Program-made: the position numbers and the translations under genes
Assembly: GCA_002376715.1 (NCBI GenBank)
Contig: DFOK01000076.1
Coordinates: 1-38,524, forward strand
Direction of reading: 5' to 3'
Origin: Bacteroidales bacterium UBA3543
GTDB lineage: Bacteria > Bacteroidota > Bacteroidia > Bacteroidales > UBA932
Length of the DNA stretch: 38,524 nucleotides
Shown here: positions 18,701 through 24,740 of the stretch, in pieces
How the letters are laid out: each line of letters begins with the position of its first letter
Position numbering within the stretch: the first letter of the stretch is position 1
Notes under the pieces: generated by a model
What the model was told of the DNA's origin: nothing
Database searches by the model: none
Seen by the model: the letters and a program-made list of their open reading frames with translations, nothing else

Positions 18701-18916
18701 TATGTCACTTATGCCACTCGAGACCATGATAGAATATTTTCCATCTAGGTCCGTCACGGCTCCAGTCATTGTACCCTTGACTTGAATAGACGCGAATGCA
18801 ACCGGCTCTCCCGTAGATGCATCGGTCACAGTGCCTCTCACAGTGCCTCCCTGTGCAAATACAGTGCAGGTTACAGCTGTTAAGAGACAAACCAATAAAA
18901 GTTTCAATCTTTTCAT
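15776..18916 (-). CDS. SusC/RagA family TonB-linked outer-membrane transporter
   Basis: The 1046-residue protein has a signal peptide (MKRLKLLLVCLLTAVTCTVF), a carboxypeptidase-regulatory-like domain at about 24-110 (VRGTVTDASTGEPVAFASI), and a TonB-box-like stretch (VLVVAYGTAKKSSYSGSAS). The plug domain follows with the family signatures PLYVVDGI and LKDAAAASLYGSRAANGV, then a 22-strand barrel ending in a C-terminal Phe (TFGVNVTF). No STN domain precedes it, so there is no direct anti-sigma signalling. It imports ligand captured by the SusD-like partner, powered by TonB. The start is 64 nt downstream of the aldo/keto reductase stop on the same strand, and no -7 box was found in that gap. The gene may therefore be co-transcribed with the reductase. 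Confidence 0.95.
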   Translation of the reverse strand: MKRLKLLLVCLLTAVTCTVFAQGGTVRGTVTDASTGEPVAFASIQVKGTMTGAVTDLDGKYSIMVSSGISDITLVFSFVGYKTIEVAVNGRTVVDVSISPDTEVLEDVLVVAYGTAKKSSYSGSASMVRSESILQNPNSSFEKAMQGKVAGLQVTTSSGQPGATASFRIRGSGSLNASNEPLYVVDGIATSTADYSVMADRSYSTSSILSTLNPQDIESVTVLKDAAAASLYGSRAANGVVIITTKNGAQGSGKLNVNAQVGVSMVPKYFDLMSSAEYYQTVFTSYFNTRQKAGYSAADAAVWANQQTQGLITFNPYSIDYPYDASGKLVSGAKIIVDTDWQKEVLKPGTTQDYNVSYSGGNDRVLYFFSGGYFDQEGTAPTARYTRYSGKVNVDANVKPWLKAGMNAMYSFSIQNTEVAGGAGASPIRNALFFPNGVPIYMTDRNGNYILNEAGEKQFNWLNPVSKDFNPLAIPFMDTHKTKNYRLLASLYTEIKFMEGLTLKTVFSPDYINLYEILFWNKLHGNGPAYGGRSERHQTHDLMYSSTTTLNFNRTFGDVHNVQAMVGYEFWHSTREYALAQGTKFAFDFMTELAAATSALAPSSWTSEETLKSYIARAEYSYDNKYFISGSFRRDGSSVFGTDNKWGNFFSVGGSWRLDQESFIKEAEWISSLKFRTSYGTSGNNLGLGRYQSLGIWAAGASYNYGPYAGFGHTQFANPNLGWEKQAMFNVGVDFGFFDNRLYGTVEFFNKTSKDLLYNFPLPSSHGITSIMMNLAKVKNYGVEVELGGDIIKTGDWLWSANFNISSSRDKILDLAGNDDVVMSSTKKIWKVGYSQYEFYMPTWMGVDPSNGSPLWKKDNGTTSVFALADYEMQGRATPWAYGGLTTAIRWKNLSLSMMFYYNLGGKVYDGLYAELMHDGADAGKNLHKDALKAWFPGNTDTNVPIYINSNPNNANSESTRFLYDATYFKFKNLNISYTLPKKWMIRTGILSDVKIYANIENIFTCFKDDWKGYDDIDIYGIGGYTQYAETMPLSRTLTFGVNVTF

Positions 18917-18980
18917 TAGGCAAGCGGATTAAATAATAAGTGGATAAAAAGGGTTAATTGATGTATGGTAAAGTTTCTTA

Positions 18981-20123
18981 CTATTTTGTTTCCCGCATTC
19001 TGCGGGCGGTTTCCTCTCTTTGACGGCATATTTCACTCCAGGAAGGAGCTTTGGCAAGTTGCGAGTTGAGTTCGCTGATCACCTCAGGAATGTCGATGTT
19101 TTGAGGGCACATTTGACTGCAGGCACCGCATCCTATGCAGTTTGAAGGGTGACCTTCCCTAGGAAGCGATTCGATACGCATTAGAGGAGTGAAGGTGGTC
19201 TCAACAGCGAAATCGTTGCGTGCCTGGATCAGAGTGGGGATATCCAGTCCCATAGGGCACACCGGAGTGCAATAGTTACAGGCTGTGCAGGGCACGGAGC
19301 CTTTCATTTGTTCAGCAAGAGCAAAGAGATGGTCGCACTCTTCTTGGCTGAGCGGTGTTATACGGTTGAATATCTCAATATTCTCTACCATCTGTTGTTC
19401 GTTTGACATACCACTGAGGATCATAGTAACTCCGGGAATCCCTGCTACCCATCTGAAAGCCTCCTCAGGTGTGGCTATTGAGAGGAGCTTGCCGCCGCGT
19501 AATGGTTCCATTACCCAGATGGGAATATCTCTCGAATTGAGCAGTTCTACCTTTTCCCGCGCTCTCTGGAGTGACCAGTCTAGGAAATTGAGCTGTATCT
19601 GACAAAACTCCATATGCTCTCCATAGGGAGAGTCGAGAAAACGCTTGAGTGTTTCAAGCTCCGCATGCGCTGAAAAACCGAGATGACGGATACGACCCAT
19701 CTCCTTCTGCTTCAGGAAATATTCCAGAATACCCCACTTCGGGTCAAGATAGATACCTATACAGGTCTCATGTATATTATGCATAAGGTAGAAATCAAAC
19801 CACTCCACACCGCACTTACGCAACTGGTCATCGAATATTACTTCCGGGTTGTATTCGGATGCTATCTGGTGCCCGGGATACTTGTTGGCAATATACCAGT
19901 TTTCGCGCGGGTGACGGCGCAATGCCTCACCGGCAACAACCTCCGACAGACCTCCGTGATAGGGATACGCGGTATCAAAATAGTTAATTCCATGCTCAAT
20001 TGCATAGTCTACCATACGGAAGGTGACTTCCCTATCAATCTCACCCTCAGGTGTTACAGGGAGTCTCATCAGACCAAATCCCAGAAGGGAAAGCCGGTGC
20101 TCCTTGAAGGTGCAGTATTTCAT
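18981..20123 (-). CDS. Aldo/keto reductase with C-terminal 2x[4Fe-4S] ferredoxin domain
   Basis: The 380-residue protein is an aldo/keto reductase barrel (about 1-270) with the catalytic tetrad in place: Asp50, Tyr55, Lys81 and His115. A ferredoxin domain follows, with Cys279/282/285/289 and Cys329/332/335/339 in the CxxCxxCxxxC spacing for two 4Fe-4S clusters. This fusion is common in anaerobes; its substrate is unknown and it may link NAD(P)H oxidoreduction to ferredoxin. It lies just upstream of susC on the same strand. A decayed copy of its first third lies upstream at about 20303-20689. No full -7 box is seen, only a one-mismatch TAACTTTA near 20150-20157. Confidence 0.9.
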   Translation of the reverse strand: MKYCTFKEHRLSLLGFGLMRLPVTPEGEIDREVTFRMVDYAIEHGINYFDTAYPYHGGLSEVVAGEALRRHPRENWYIANKYPGHQIASEYNPEVIFDDQLRKCGVEWFDFYLMHNIHETCIGIYLDPKWGILEYFLKQKEMGRIRHLGFSAHAELETLKRFLDSPYGEHMEFCQIQLNFLDWSLQRAREKVELLNSRDIPIWVMEPLRGGKLLSIATPEEAFRWVAGIPGVTMILSGMSNEQQMVENIEIFNRITPLSQEECDHLFALAEQMKGSVPCTACNYCTPVCPMGLDIPTLIQARNDFAVETTFTPLMRIESLPREGHPSNCIGCGACSQMCPQNIDIPEVISELNSQLAKAPSWSEICRQREETARRMRETK

Positions 20124-20234
20124 AGTGCCGAAGTTTTTGGTTCTTAATGTAAAGTTATATTTTTAGTCTGAAAATACAATATATTTTTTATAATTATTCC
20201 CGAAATAAAAACTTTTGTAATTAATGCAATTTTA

Positions 20235-20302
20235 TGGGGAATACTGCTACCTGTGCTTTTTCTTATTTGACGATAATAGCACTAAAATAGCAGGATTCCC
20301 CA
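20235..20302. repeat. Near-perfect 15-bp inverted repeat at the broken end of the AKR copy
   Basis: TGGGGAATACTGCTA (20235-20249) and TAGCAGGATTCCCCA (20288-20302) are reverse complements with one mismatch. An inner GTGCT (20253-20257) pairs with AGCAC (20278-20282). The right arm coincides with the point where similarity to the intact aldo/keto reductase gene ends, and it still resembles that gene weakly. It may act as a hairpin for minus-strand transcripts. Confidence 0.65.
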
Positions 20303-20689
20303 TTTCGGATCAAGATAGACATCTATACTGGTCTCATGTATATTATGCATAAGGTAGAAATCAAACCACTCCACACCGCATTTACGAAGCTGGTCCTCGA
20401 ATATTACTTCCGGGCTGTACTCGGATGCTATCTGGTGTCCTGAATACTTGTTGACAATATATCAGCTTTCGCGCGGGTGACGGCGCAATGTCTCACCTGC
20501 AACAACCTCCGAGAGACCGCCGTGATAAGGGTATGCAGTGTCAAAATAGTTGATTCCATGCTCAATTGCATAGTCCACCATACGGAAGGTGACTTCCCTA
20601 TCAATCTCACCATCAGGTGTCACAGGTAGTCTCATCAGACCGAATCCCAGAAGGGAGAGCCGGGGCTCTTTGAAGTTTGAGTATTTCAT
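20303..20689 (-). pseudogene. Truncated, stop-interrupted copy of the aldo/keto reductase gene
   Basis: Starting from ATG at 20689, the frame matches the first 75 residues of the neighbouring aldo/keto reductase (MKYSNFKEPRLSLLGFGLMR and onwards), keeping Asp50 and Tyr55. It meets a TGA where the intact gene has TGG (Trp76). The same frame then continues to match, without any insertion or deletion, down to about 20303, corresponding to residue 129 of 380. Hand alignment of 20307-20689 with 19741-20123 gives about 37 mismatches in 383 positions, roughly 90% identity. The catalytic Lys, the rest of the barrel and the ferredoxin domain are missing. It is a partial tandem duplicate that is no longer functional as a reductase. 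Confidence 0.88.
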
Positions 20690-20839
20690 TGTCTCTTTTT
20701 TCGATTATCCTTCTAAAGGTAGGTTTTAAATCGAAAAATTCAATCAATGACTAACACTGGGACAGCCTTTAGGGGACTACACACCTCCAATATCAATCAT
20801 CGCGCTGACAATACTTAATTGGTACTTTATGGTAGTATA

Positions 20840-20876
20840 AAGATAAAAGGGTTGGGACTTTGTTGTGTCCCAACCC
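20840..20876 (-). terminator. Rho-independent terminator after the fimbrillin-like gene
   Basis: GGGTTGGGAC (20849-20858) and GTCCCAACCC (20867-20876) form a perfect 10-bp stem with an 8-nt loop. On the minus strand it is followed by TTTTATCTTTAT. It lies about 45 nt past the stop codon of the fimbrillin-like gene. Confidence 0.85.
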
Positions 20877-20895
20877 AAGGTTTATGCTGTGATAG

Positions 20896-20912
20896 TCAGG
20901 CAATAGGCCTGA
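20896..20912. repeat. Small hairpin just after the fimbrillin-like stop codon
   Basis: TCAGGC (20896-20901) and GCCTGA (20907-20912) form a 6-bp stem with a 5-nt loop, 8 nt downstream of the gene's stop codon and separate from the true terminator. Its position resembles the hairpins found after variable regions of diversity-generating retroelements, but no other part of such an element is present. Confidence 0.45.
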
Positions 20913-20920
20913 TCCAACTA

Positions 20921-22444
20921 TTACCGGGACACCAAGCGAAGGGAGTACCAGAGGTCCTTGCCGGCGCTGTGCCCGCTGTACGCTAAGTTGCCGGTGAAGT
21001 ACAGGAGCCACGCGTCGGTGCCGCCGGCTTGGGTCTCTGTGGACGACCAGTAGTGGCCGAACGTGCCTTGGTTCATGCGCGTGCCAATGGCATTACGGCA
21101 CCCCGCCGCCGGGAACACGCGCGAAACCACGCCAACGCTATTCCAATCGGCATCTTTTGCCTGTTGAATCGTGTATGGTGTGGCGGTTTTCTTCATATCG
21201 ATCACCATTCGGGCATTCGGGTTACCGGCACCCAGGTTTTCTGTCCGGTAACGAGCTATCGCGTATAATGCCGGGTAGGATTGGTGCGTGTAGGTTAACG
21301 TAGCATAAACTACACCTACATTGCCATTATTATCAAAAGTACCGCTCATGGTATAACTTTCACCGCCAACAGTTACAGCTGCGTTACTGAGTGTACGAGT
21401 ACTCCAAGTGTTGTTGAAATTTATATAAGTGCTAGATTCCGGGATAATGGCTCGCCACTCTTGAATAGTGGGTAGGTAGTAATCCTTGCCGCCAAGCGTG
21501 GCCGGGGTGGTGTTGTACGCTGTCATGGCATTATTCCAATCAAAGAGGTAATCCTTTGTGGCGTCGTGCCCTGTGTCAAATGTGCCGGTGAGGTTTGCCA
21601 TGTTGTGCTCGGCAAAGTAGCTGAGCGGGTTGATCCATTCGATCGCCGGATTCCAGTTGCTTATAGTACCTTTGTAGCGGTCTCCTGCTGCATAGTTCTT
21701 TTCAGTTGTAACTGTGTTGCTTTGGAAAGACAATTGCTCTCCGTATAGTGCTACCATATATTTTCCACCTGCGATTATCTTCATCGCTGCAGGGTCAAAA
21801 GAGAGGTAAGCGGTAAGACTACTGTTAGTTGCTGAGAAGGTTACTCCGGTTACGTGAAGAGTCATCGATTTAAAGACCCCCGTTGCCGTCTCTTCCGTCC
21901 AGTCAATGTGACTGAGCGTCCCTACTTCTTGCGGCACATTGGTGAGATCAAATCTGATGATGCTGTTCTTCAAGACCAGGGAAAAGGTTTGATTGAGAGG
22001 GTTGGCTGTTTCGTCGAACAGGAGTAGTTTGTTGCGCAGATGCGCCGTAGTATTGTTTCCGCTTTGTGTCTGCTGCCAGAAGTTATCGGCAAGTTGCACA
22101 TTTCCGTTATTATCCAACAAGATGGCCTCTGCCGGATAGTAGGCCTTGTAGATGTCGGCACCCTTTACCTCTGTTCCGGTAAAACTATTGCCTCCGTCGT
22201 ATTCGAAAGGAGCACAATCTATATAGGTTCCACCTGCGTCATATCCGGCCAGCAGTAGTTTGTCACCGGACTCCCATGCGAGTTTGCGTGTGCCGTCATT
22301 GTATGATACGCGTGTATCCGGTGATATATTGGCACTTATGGTCACGATCTTGCCCTCTTCCTGCTCGGGCTTGGGAATAGTCTCAAGCGTACAGCCCGCC
22401 ATCATTATGGCAAGCAGTGTAATAATAAATAGTTTTAATTTCAT
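20921..22444 (-). CDS. Fimbrillin-family lipoprotein with C-terminal FISUMP/C-type-lectin-like domain
   Basis: The 507-residue lipoprotein (signal ending IMMAGC, Cys18) has an N-terminal fimbrillin/Mfa-like region (about 30-265). Its signatures are RVSYNDGTRKLAWESGDKLL, KAYYPAEAILLDNNG and YMVALYGEQLSF. The C-terminal 240 residues carry YYLPTIQEWRAIIP, FGHYWSSTET, AWLLYF and a final YSLRLVSR. These are marks of the FISUMP/DUF1566 group, which has a C-type-lectin-like fold. It is probably a surface adhesin or a fimbrial tip component. The 3' ~250 nt are visibly richer in G+C (around 60%) than the rest of the gene. The order is small ORF, this gene, hairpin, terminator. No other fimbrial genes are in the window, so pilus assembly is not established. 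Confidence 0.8.
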   Translation of the reverse strand: MKLKLFIITLLAIMMAGCTLETIPKPEQEEGKIVTISANISPDTRVSYNDGTRKLAWESGDKLLLAGYDAGGTYIDCAPFEYDGGNSFTGTEVKGADIYKAYYPAEAILLDNNGNVQLADNFWQQTQSGNNTTAHLRNKLLLFDETANPLNQTFSLVLKNSIIRFDLTNVPQEVGTLSHIDWTEETATGVFKSMTLHVTGVTFSATNSSLTAYLSFDPAAMKIIAGGKYMVALYGEQLSFQSNTVTTEKNYAAGDRYKGTISNWNPAIEWINPLSYFAEHNMANLTGTFDTGHDATKDYLFDWNNAMTAYNTTPATLGGKDYYLPTIQEWRAIIPESSTYINFNNTWSTRTLSNAAVTVGGESYTMSGTFDNNGNVGVVYATLTYTHQSYPALYAIARYRTENLGAGNPNARMVIDMKKTATPYTIQQAKDADWNSVGVVSRVFPAAGCRNAIGTRMNQGTFGHYWSSTETQAGGTDAWLLYFTGNLAYSGHSAGKDLWYSLRLVSR

Positions 22445-22462
22445 AGTTATGTGTTTTGTTTT

Positions 22463-22512
22463 TTAATTGCTAATTGTTAATGGTTAATTGCCAACAGCTA
22501 ATAGCTAACAAA
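22463..22512. repeat. Degenerate CTAAT/TTAAT word repeat between small ORF and fimbrillin-like gene
   Basis: The spacer is made of words such as GCTAATTG, TTAATGG, TTAATTGCC and AGCTAATAGCTAAC. It is the same word family as at 3026-3090 and 6962-6979. Confidence 0.5.
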
Positions 22513-22513
22513 C

Positions 22514-22651
22514 CTACCAGGCATCTCCTCCGTCTCCAACGTCAGGCAGACTTGCCGTGAGGATATTTTGGGTAAGTTCAATTTCAATGACTTCGATGTC
22601 GGGCGCGATATACACTCTCGTCGCCGAATAAATGTTGACTTCTTGTTTCAT
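22514..22651 (-). CDS. Small 45-residue protein upstream of the fimbrillin-like gene
   Basis: ATG at 22651 opens a 45-codon frame encoding MKQEVNIYSATRVYIAPDIE, then VIEIELTQNILTASLPDVGD, ending GGDAW. The pattern (Y.AP.IEVIEIE, then ILTAS, then a Gly/Asp-rich tail ending in Trp) is one I have seen in short proteins next to fimbrillin-like and other surface genes in Bacteroidales; this is from memory. No signal peptide or function can be named. It precedes the fimbrillin-like gene on the same strand, 69 nt away, with only a word-repeat spacer between, so the two are probably one transcript. Real-gene status rests on this composition and context. Possible roles are a modified peptide precursor or a regulatory leader. 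Confidence 0.6.
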   Translation of the reverse strand: MKQEVNIYSATRVYIAPDIEVIEIELTQNILTASLPDVGDGGDAW

Positions 22652-23123
22652 AATTTGTATGGTTTGAAATTATTGTCTGTTTTTTATTGTTTTCGTAGGA
22701 AGTGCTTACAGAGTCACCTCGCAGCAATGCCGATTGTTTCAGCAAAACGATTCGGTTGCTAAGGACAAAATGTTCTTTGTAGGCTCCAAAGAGAGGCCGA
22801 CAGAACATGAACGATGGACAGAAAAGCGATATTATTCGCGCCGGGGGGCGTAAATATCTTTATGTCAGCAAGGTAGAGTGAATGTACGGACAATTGCCCG
22901 CATTGACATAATGCAGTATTAAGTTGTAGCGCACTCATGGATAAAGTTCCCCGTTTATCTATCTGAGTATTTAGGGGTAAAATTAAATAGAAAAAATAAA
23001 ACGACAAAATACCAAAGTAAAACAATCAAATAGTTTCCAGCCATCGACTCCTAACCCATCCGGCCTCCAAGTCCTAACCCGGAAATCTAACTCATAACTC
23101 GGAACTTATAACTAAAAAATTCT
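22652..23123. other. Long non-coding interval, structured leader candidate
   Basis: About 470 nt lie between the small ORF and the promoter of the HerA-like gene, with no convincing gene. The part at 22700-22950 is higher in G+C and contains hairpins: TCTTTG/CAAAGA (22773-22791), ATGTTCT/AGAACAT enclosing it, and GCAA..CCGA/TCGG..TTGC around 22722-22758. The part at 22975-23040 is very A+T rich and could hold a promoter, but no exact -7 box was found. At 23045-23110 lie CTAACCC-type words. It may be a 5' leader or small RNA for the minus-strand fimbrillin locus. Confidence 0.4.
23045..23110. repeat. Degenerate CCTAACCC/TAACTC word repeat
   Basis: CTCCTAACCCATCCGG, CCTAACCCGG, ATCTAACTCATAACTCGG and AACTTATAACT follow one another. 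This is the reverse-complement orientation of the GGGTTACGGGTTGCGAG words at 34136-34200, 8351-8393 and 6901-6919. Confidence 0.5.
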
Positions 23124-23131
23124 TACCTTTG
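23124..23131 (+). promoter_or_regulatory. -7 box (TACCTTTG) for the HerA-like gene
   Basis: TACCTTTG matches the -7 consensus TAnnTTTG and lies 28 nt before the ATG at 23160. No -33 element is apparent. Confidence 0.5.
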
Positions 23132-23159
23132 AAAATTAACCGGAAAAAACCAAACCATT

Positions 23160-24740
23160 ATGTATAAAGACGATAAATTGTATGTAGCCCATTCGGCCAA
23201 CGGCCCGATATATCTTCAGGGTAAGATGGCAAACAGGCACGGACTGATAGCCGGTGCCACAGGTACCGGAAAAACCGTCTCCCTGCAGGTGCTGGCGGAG
23301 ACATTCTCCCAGGCGGGAGTCCCCTGTTTTATGGCGGATATGAAGGGCGACCTCTCGGGTATCAGCCAGGCGGGTAAAATGAACGGATTCATTGAAAAGC
23401 GCTGTGCTGAGTTCGGTATTGAGAATCCTCCTTTTGAAGGCTCTCCCACACGCTTCTTTGATGTCTTCGGAGAGCAGGGATATTCTATGCGAACTACCAT
23501 TTCCTCAATGGGCCCCCTGCTCCTGGCCCGTCTTATGGATCTCAACGCCACTCAGTCCGGAGTACTCAACATTGTTTTCCGCATTGCAGATGATAAAGAA
23601 TTGTTGCTGATAGATCTAAAAGATCTGCGTCTGATGCTCGATTTTGTAGGTAAAAATGCCTCACAGTTCACTACCGAATATGGCAATATCTCAGCAGCCA
23701 GTATCGGAGCCATCCAGAGAGCTGTTCTTGCCATTGAGAGCCAGGGCGGAGATAAATTTTTCGGCGAACCCGCATTTGACGTGGAGGATCTGATTGCCAC
23801 CGAGAATGGTCGCGGAGTGATGAATGTACTTGCTGCCGATAAACTTATGCATAACCCCAAACTTTACTCCACTTTTCTTTTGTGGCTACTCACAGAACTC
23901 TATATCAAGCTTCCCGAGGTTGGAGATCAACCACTTCCAAAGTTGATATTCTTCTTTGATGAGGCTCATATGCTATTTCAAGGTACTTCCAAGGCTCTTG
24001 TGGAGAAGATAGAGCAGGTAATAAGACTTATCCGTTCAAAGGGAGTGGGTATCTACTTTGTAACACAATCGCCCACAGACGTCCCCGAAATTGTCCTCGG
24101 ACAGCTGGGTAACCGTATCCAGCACGCTCTAAGGGCCTATACCCCTAAAGATCAGAAGGCGGTTCGCGCAGCGGCACAAACTTTCCGTACAAATCCCGAG
24201 TTTAAAACGGAAGATGCCATAATGGAGCTTGCTACCGGAGAGGCACTTGTCTCATTCTTGGACGAGAAAGGAGCACCTTCTATAGTGGAAAGAGCTAGAA
24301 TCCTATTCCCTTTAAGTTCTATCGGACCTATTACAGAGGGACAACGTCTCGATATAAATAACATGGCACCGGCTGACATTAAGGCTTATGACAAGTTTTT
24401 TGATCGTGAAAGCGCCTATGAAGTGCTGAGTGCTTATTACGAAGAGGTGGCTAAGGCTGAAGAAGAAGCTCTGATACAGGCCGAAAAGGAGAAAGAGGAG
24501 AAGAAGAAATCCTCCGGCAAAAAGGGAGGTTTTACGAGAACCGTGTTGGGTACGATGGTAGTAGCGGGTGCTACAAGTTTTATACGCAGTCTGGGCACTC
24601 AGGCGGCAAGGAAAGTCGCCGGCAAGAAGAGTACATCCAAAAAGAGCGGTGATAGTGCACTTGGAAGAGCAGCTAAAACCGCTACCACTACAGCCACCAG
24701 AAAGATAACCGAAGAGGTTCTTAAAAACATCTTCAAGTGA
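23160..24740 (+). CDS. HerA-like DUF853 family ATPase
   Basis: The 526-residue protein has Walker A GATGTGKT (32-39) close to the N-terminus and Walker B LIFFFDEAHMLF near residue 262. It also has the LIRSKGVGIYFVTQSPTDVP and LGNRIQHALRAYTPKDQKAV blocks of the DUF853 (YjgR-type) branch of the HerA/FtsK superfamily. These proteins are hexameric-looking DNA-translocase relatives with no settled function. The C-terminal 90 residues are Lys/Glu- and then Ala/Thr/Lys-rich. The stop codon overlaps the GTG start of the next gene (GTGA), indicating coupled translation. The usual length for the family is about 500 residues. Confidence 0.88.
   Translation: MYKDDKLYVAHSANGPIYLQGKMANRHGLIAGATGTGKTVSLQVLAETFSQAGVPCFMADMKGDLSGISQAGKMNGFIEKRCAEFGIENPPFEGSPTRFFDVFGEQGYSMRTTISSMGPLLLARLMDLNATQSGVLNIVFRIADDKELLLIDLKDLRLMLDFVGKNASQFTTEYGNISAASIGAIQRAVLAIESQGGDKFFGEPAFDVEDLIATENGRGVMNVLAADKLMHNPKLYSTFLLWLLTELYIKLPEVGDQPLPKLIFFFDEAHMLFQGTSKALVEKIEQVIRLIRSKGVGIYFVTQSPTDVPEIVLGQLGNRIQHALRAYTPKDQKAVRAAAQTFRTNPEFKTEDAIMELATGEALVSFLDEKGAPSIVERARILFPLSSIGPITEGQRLDINNMAPADIKAYDKFFDRESAYEVLSAYYEEVAKAEEEALIQAEKEKEEKKKSSGKKGGFTRTVLGTMVVAGATSFIRSLGTQAARKVAGKKSTSKKSGDSALGRAAKTATTTATRKITEEVLKNIFK

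Noticed and set aside
18917..18980. Separate promoter for susC
   Set aside because: No TAnnTTTG match was found on the minus strand in the 64-nt gap; co-transcription with the reductase or a weak non-consensus promoter cannot be separated by eye.
20235..20689. Insertion sequence or MITE carrying the reductase fragment
   Set aside because: The inverted repeat lies only on one side of the fragment, there is no transposase, and no target-site duplication was seen; a partial gene duplication explains it.
20690..22651. Complete diversity-generating retroelement
   Set aside because: No reverse transcriptase, accessory protein or template repeat was found in the window.
22759..23025. 88-residue minus-strand frame in the interval before the small ORF
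   Set aside because: The first 30 residues are low-complexity Phe/Tyr/Leu from A+T-rich DNA and the remainder has no domain; the interval is better explained as a structured non-coding region. A short frame from the internal Met remains possible but unsupported.
22652..23159. Invertible promoter controlling the fimbrillin-like gene
   Set aside because: No matching inverted repeats of useful length flank a promoter-sized segment, and no recombinase gene is nearby.
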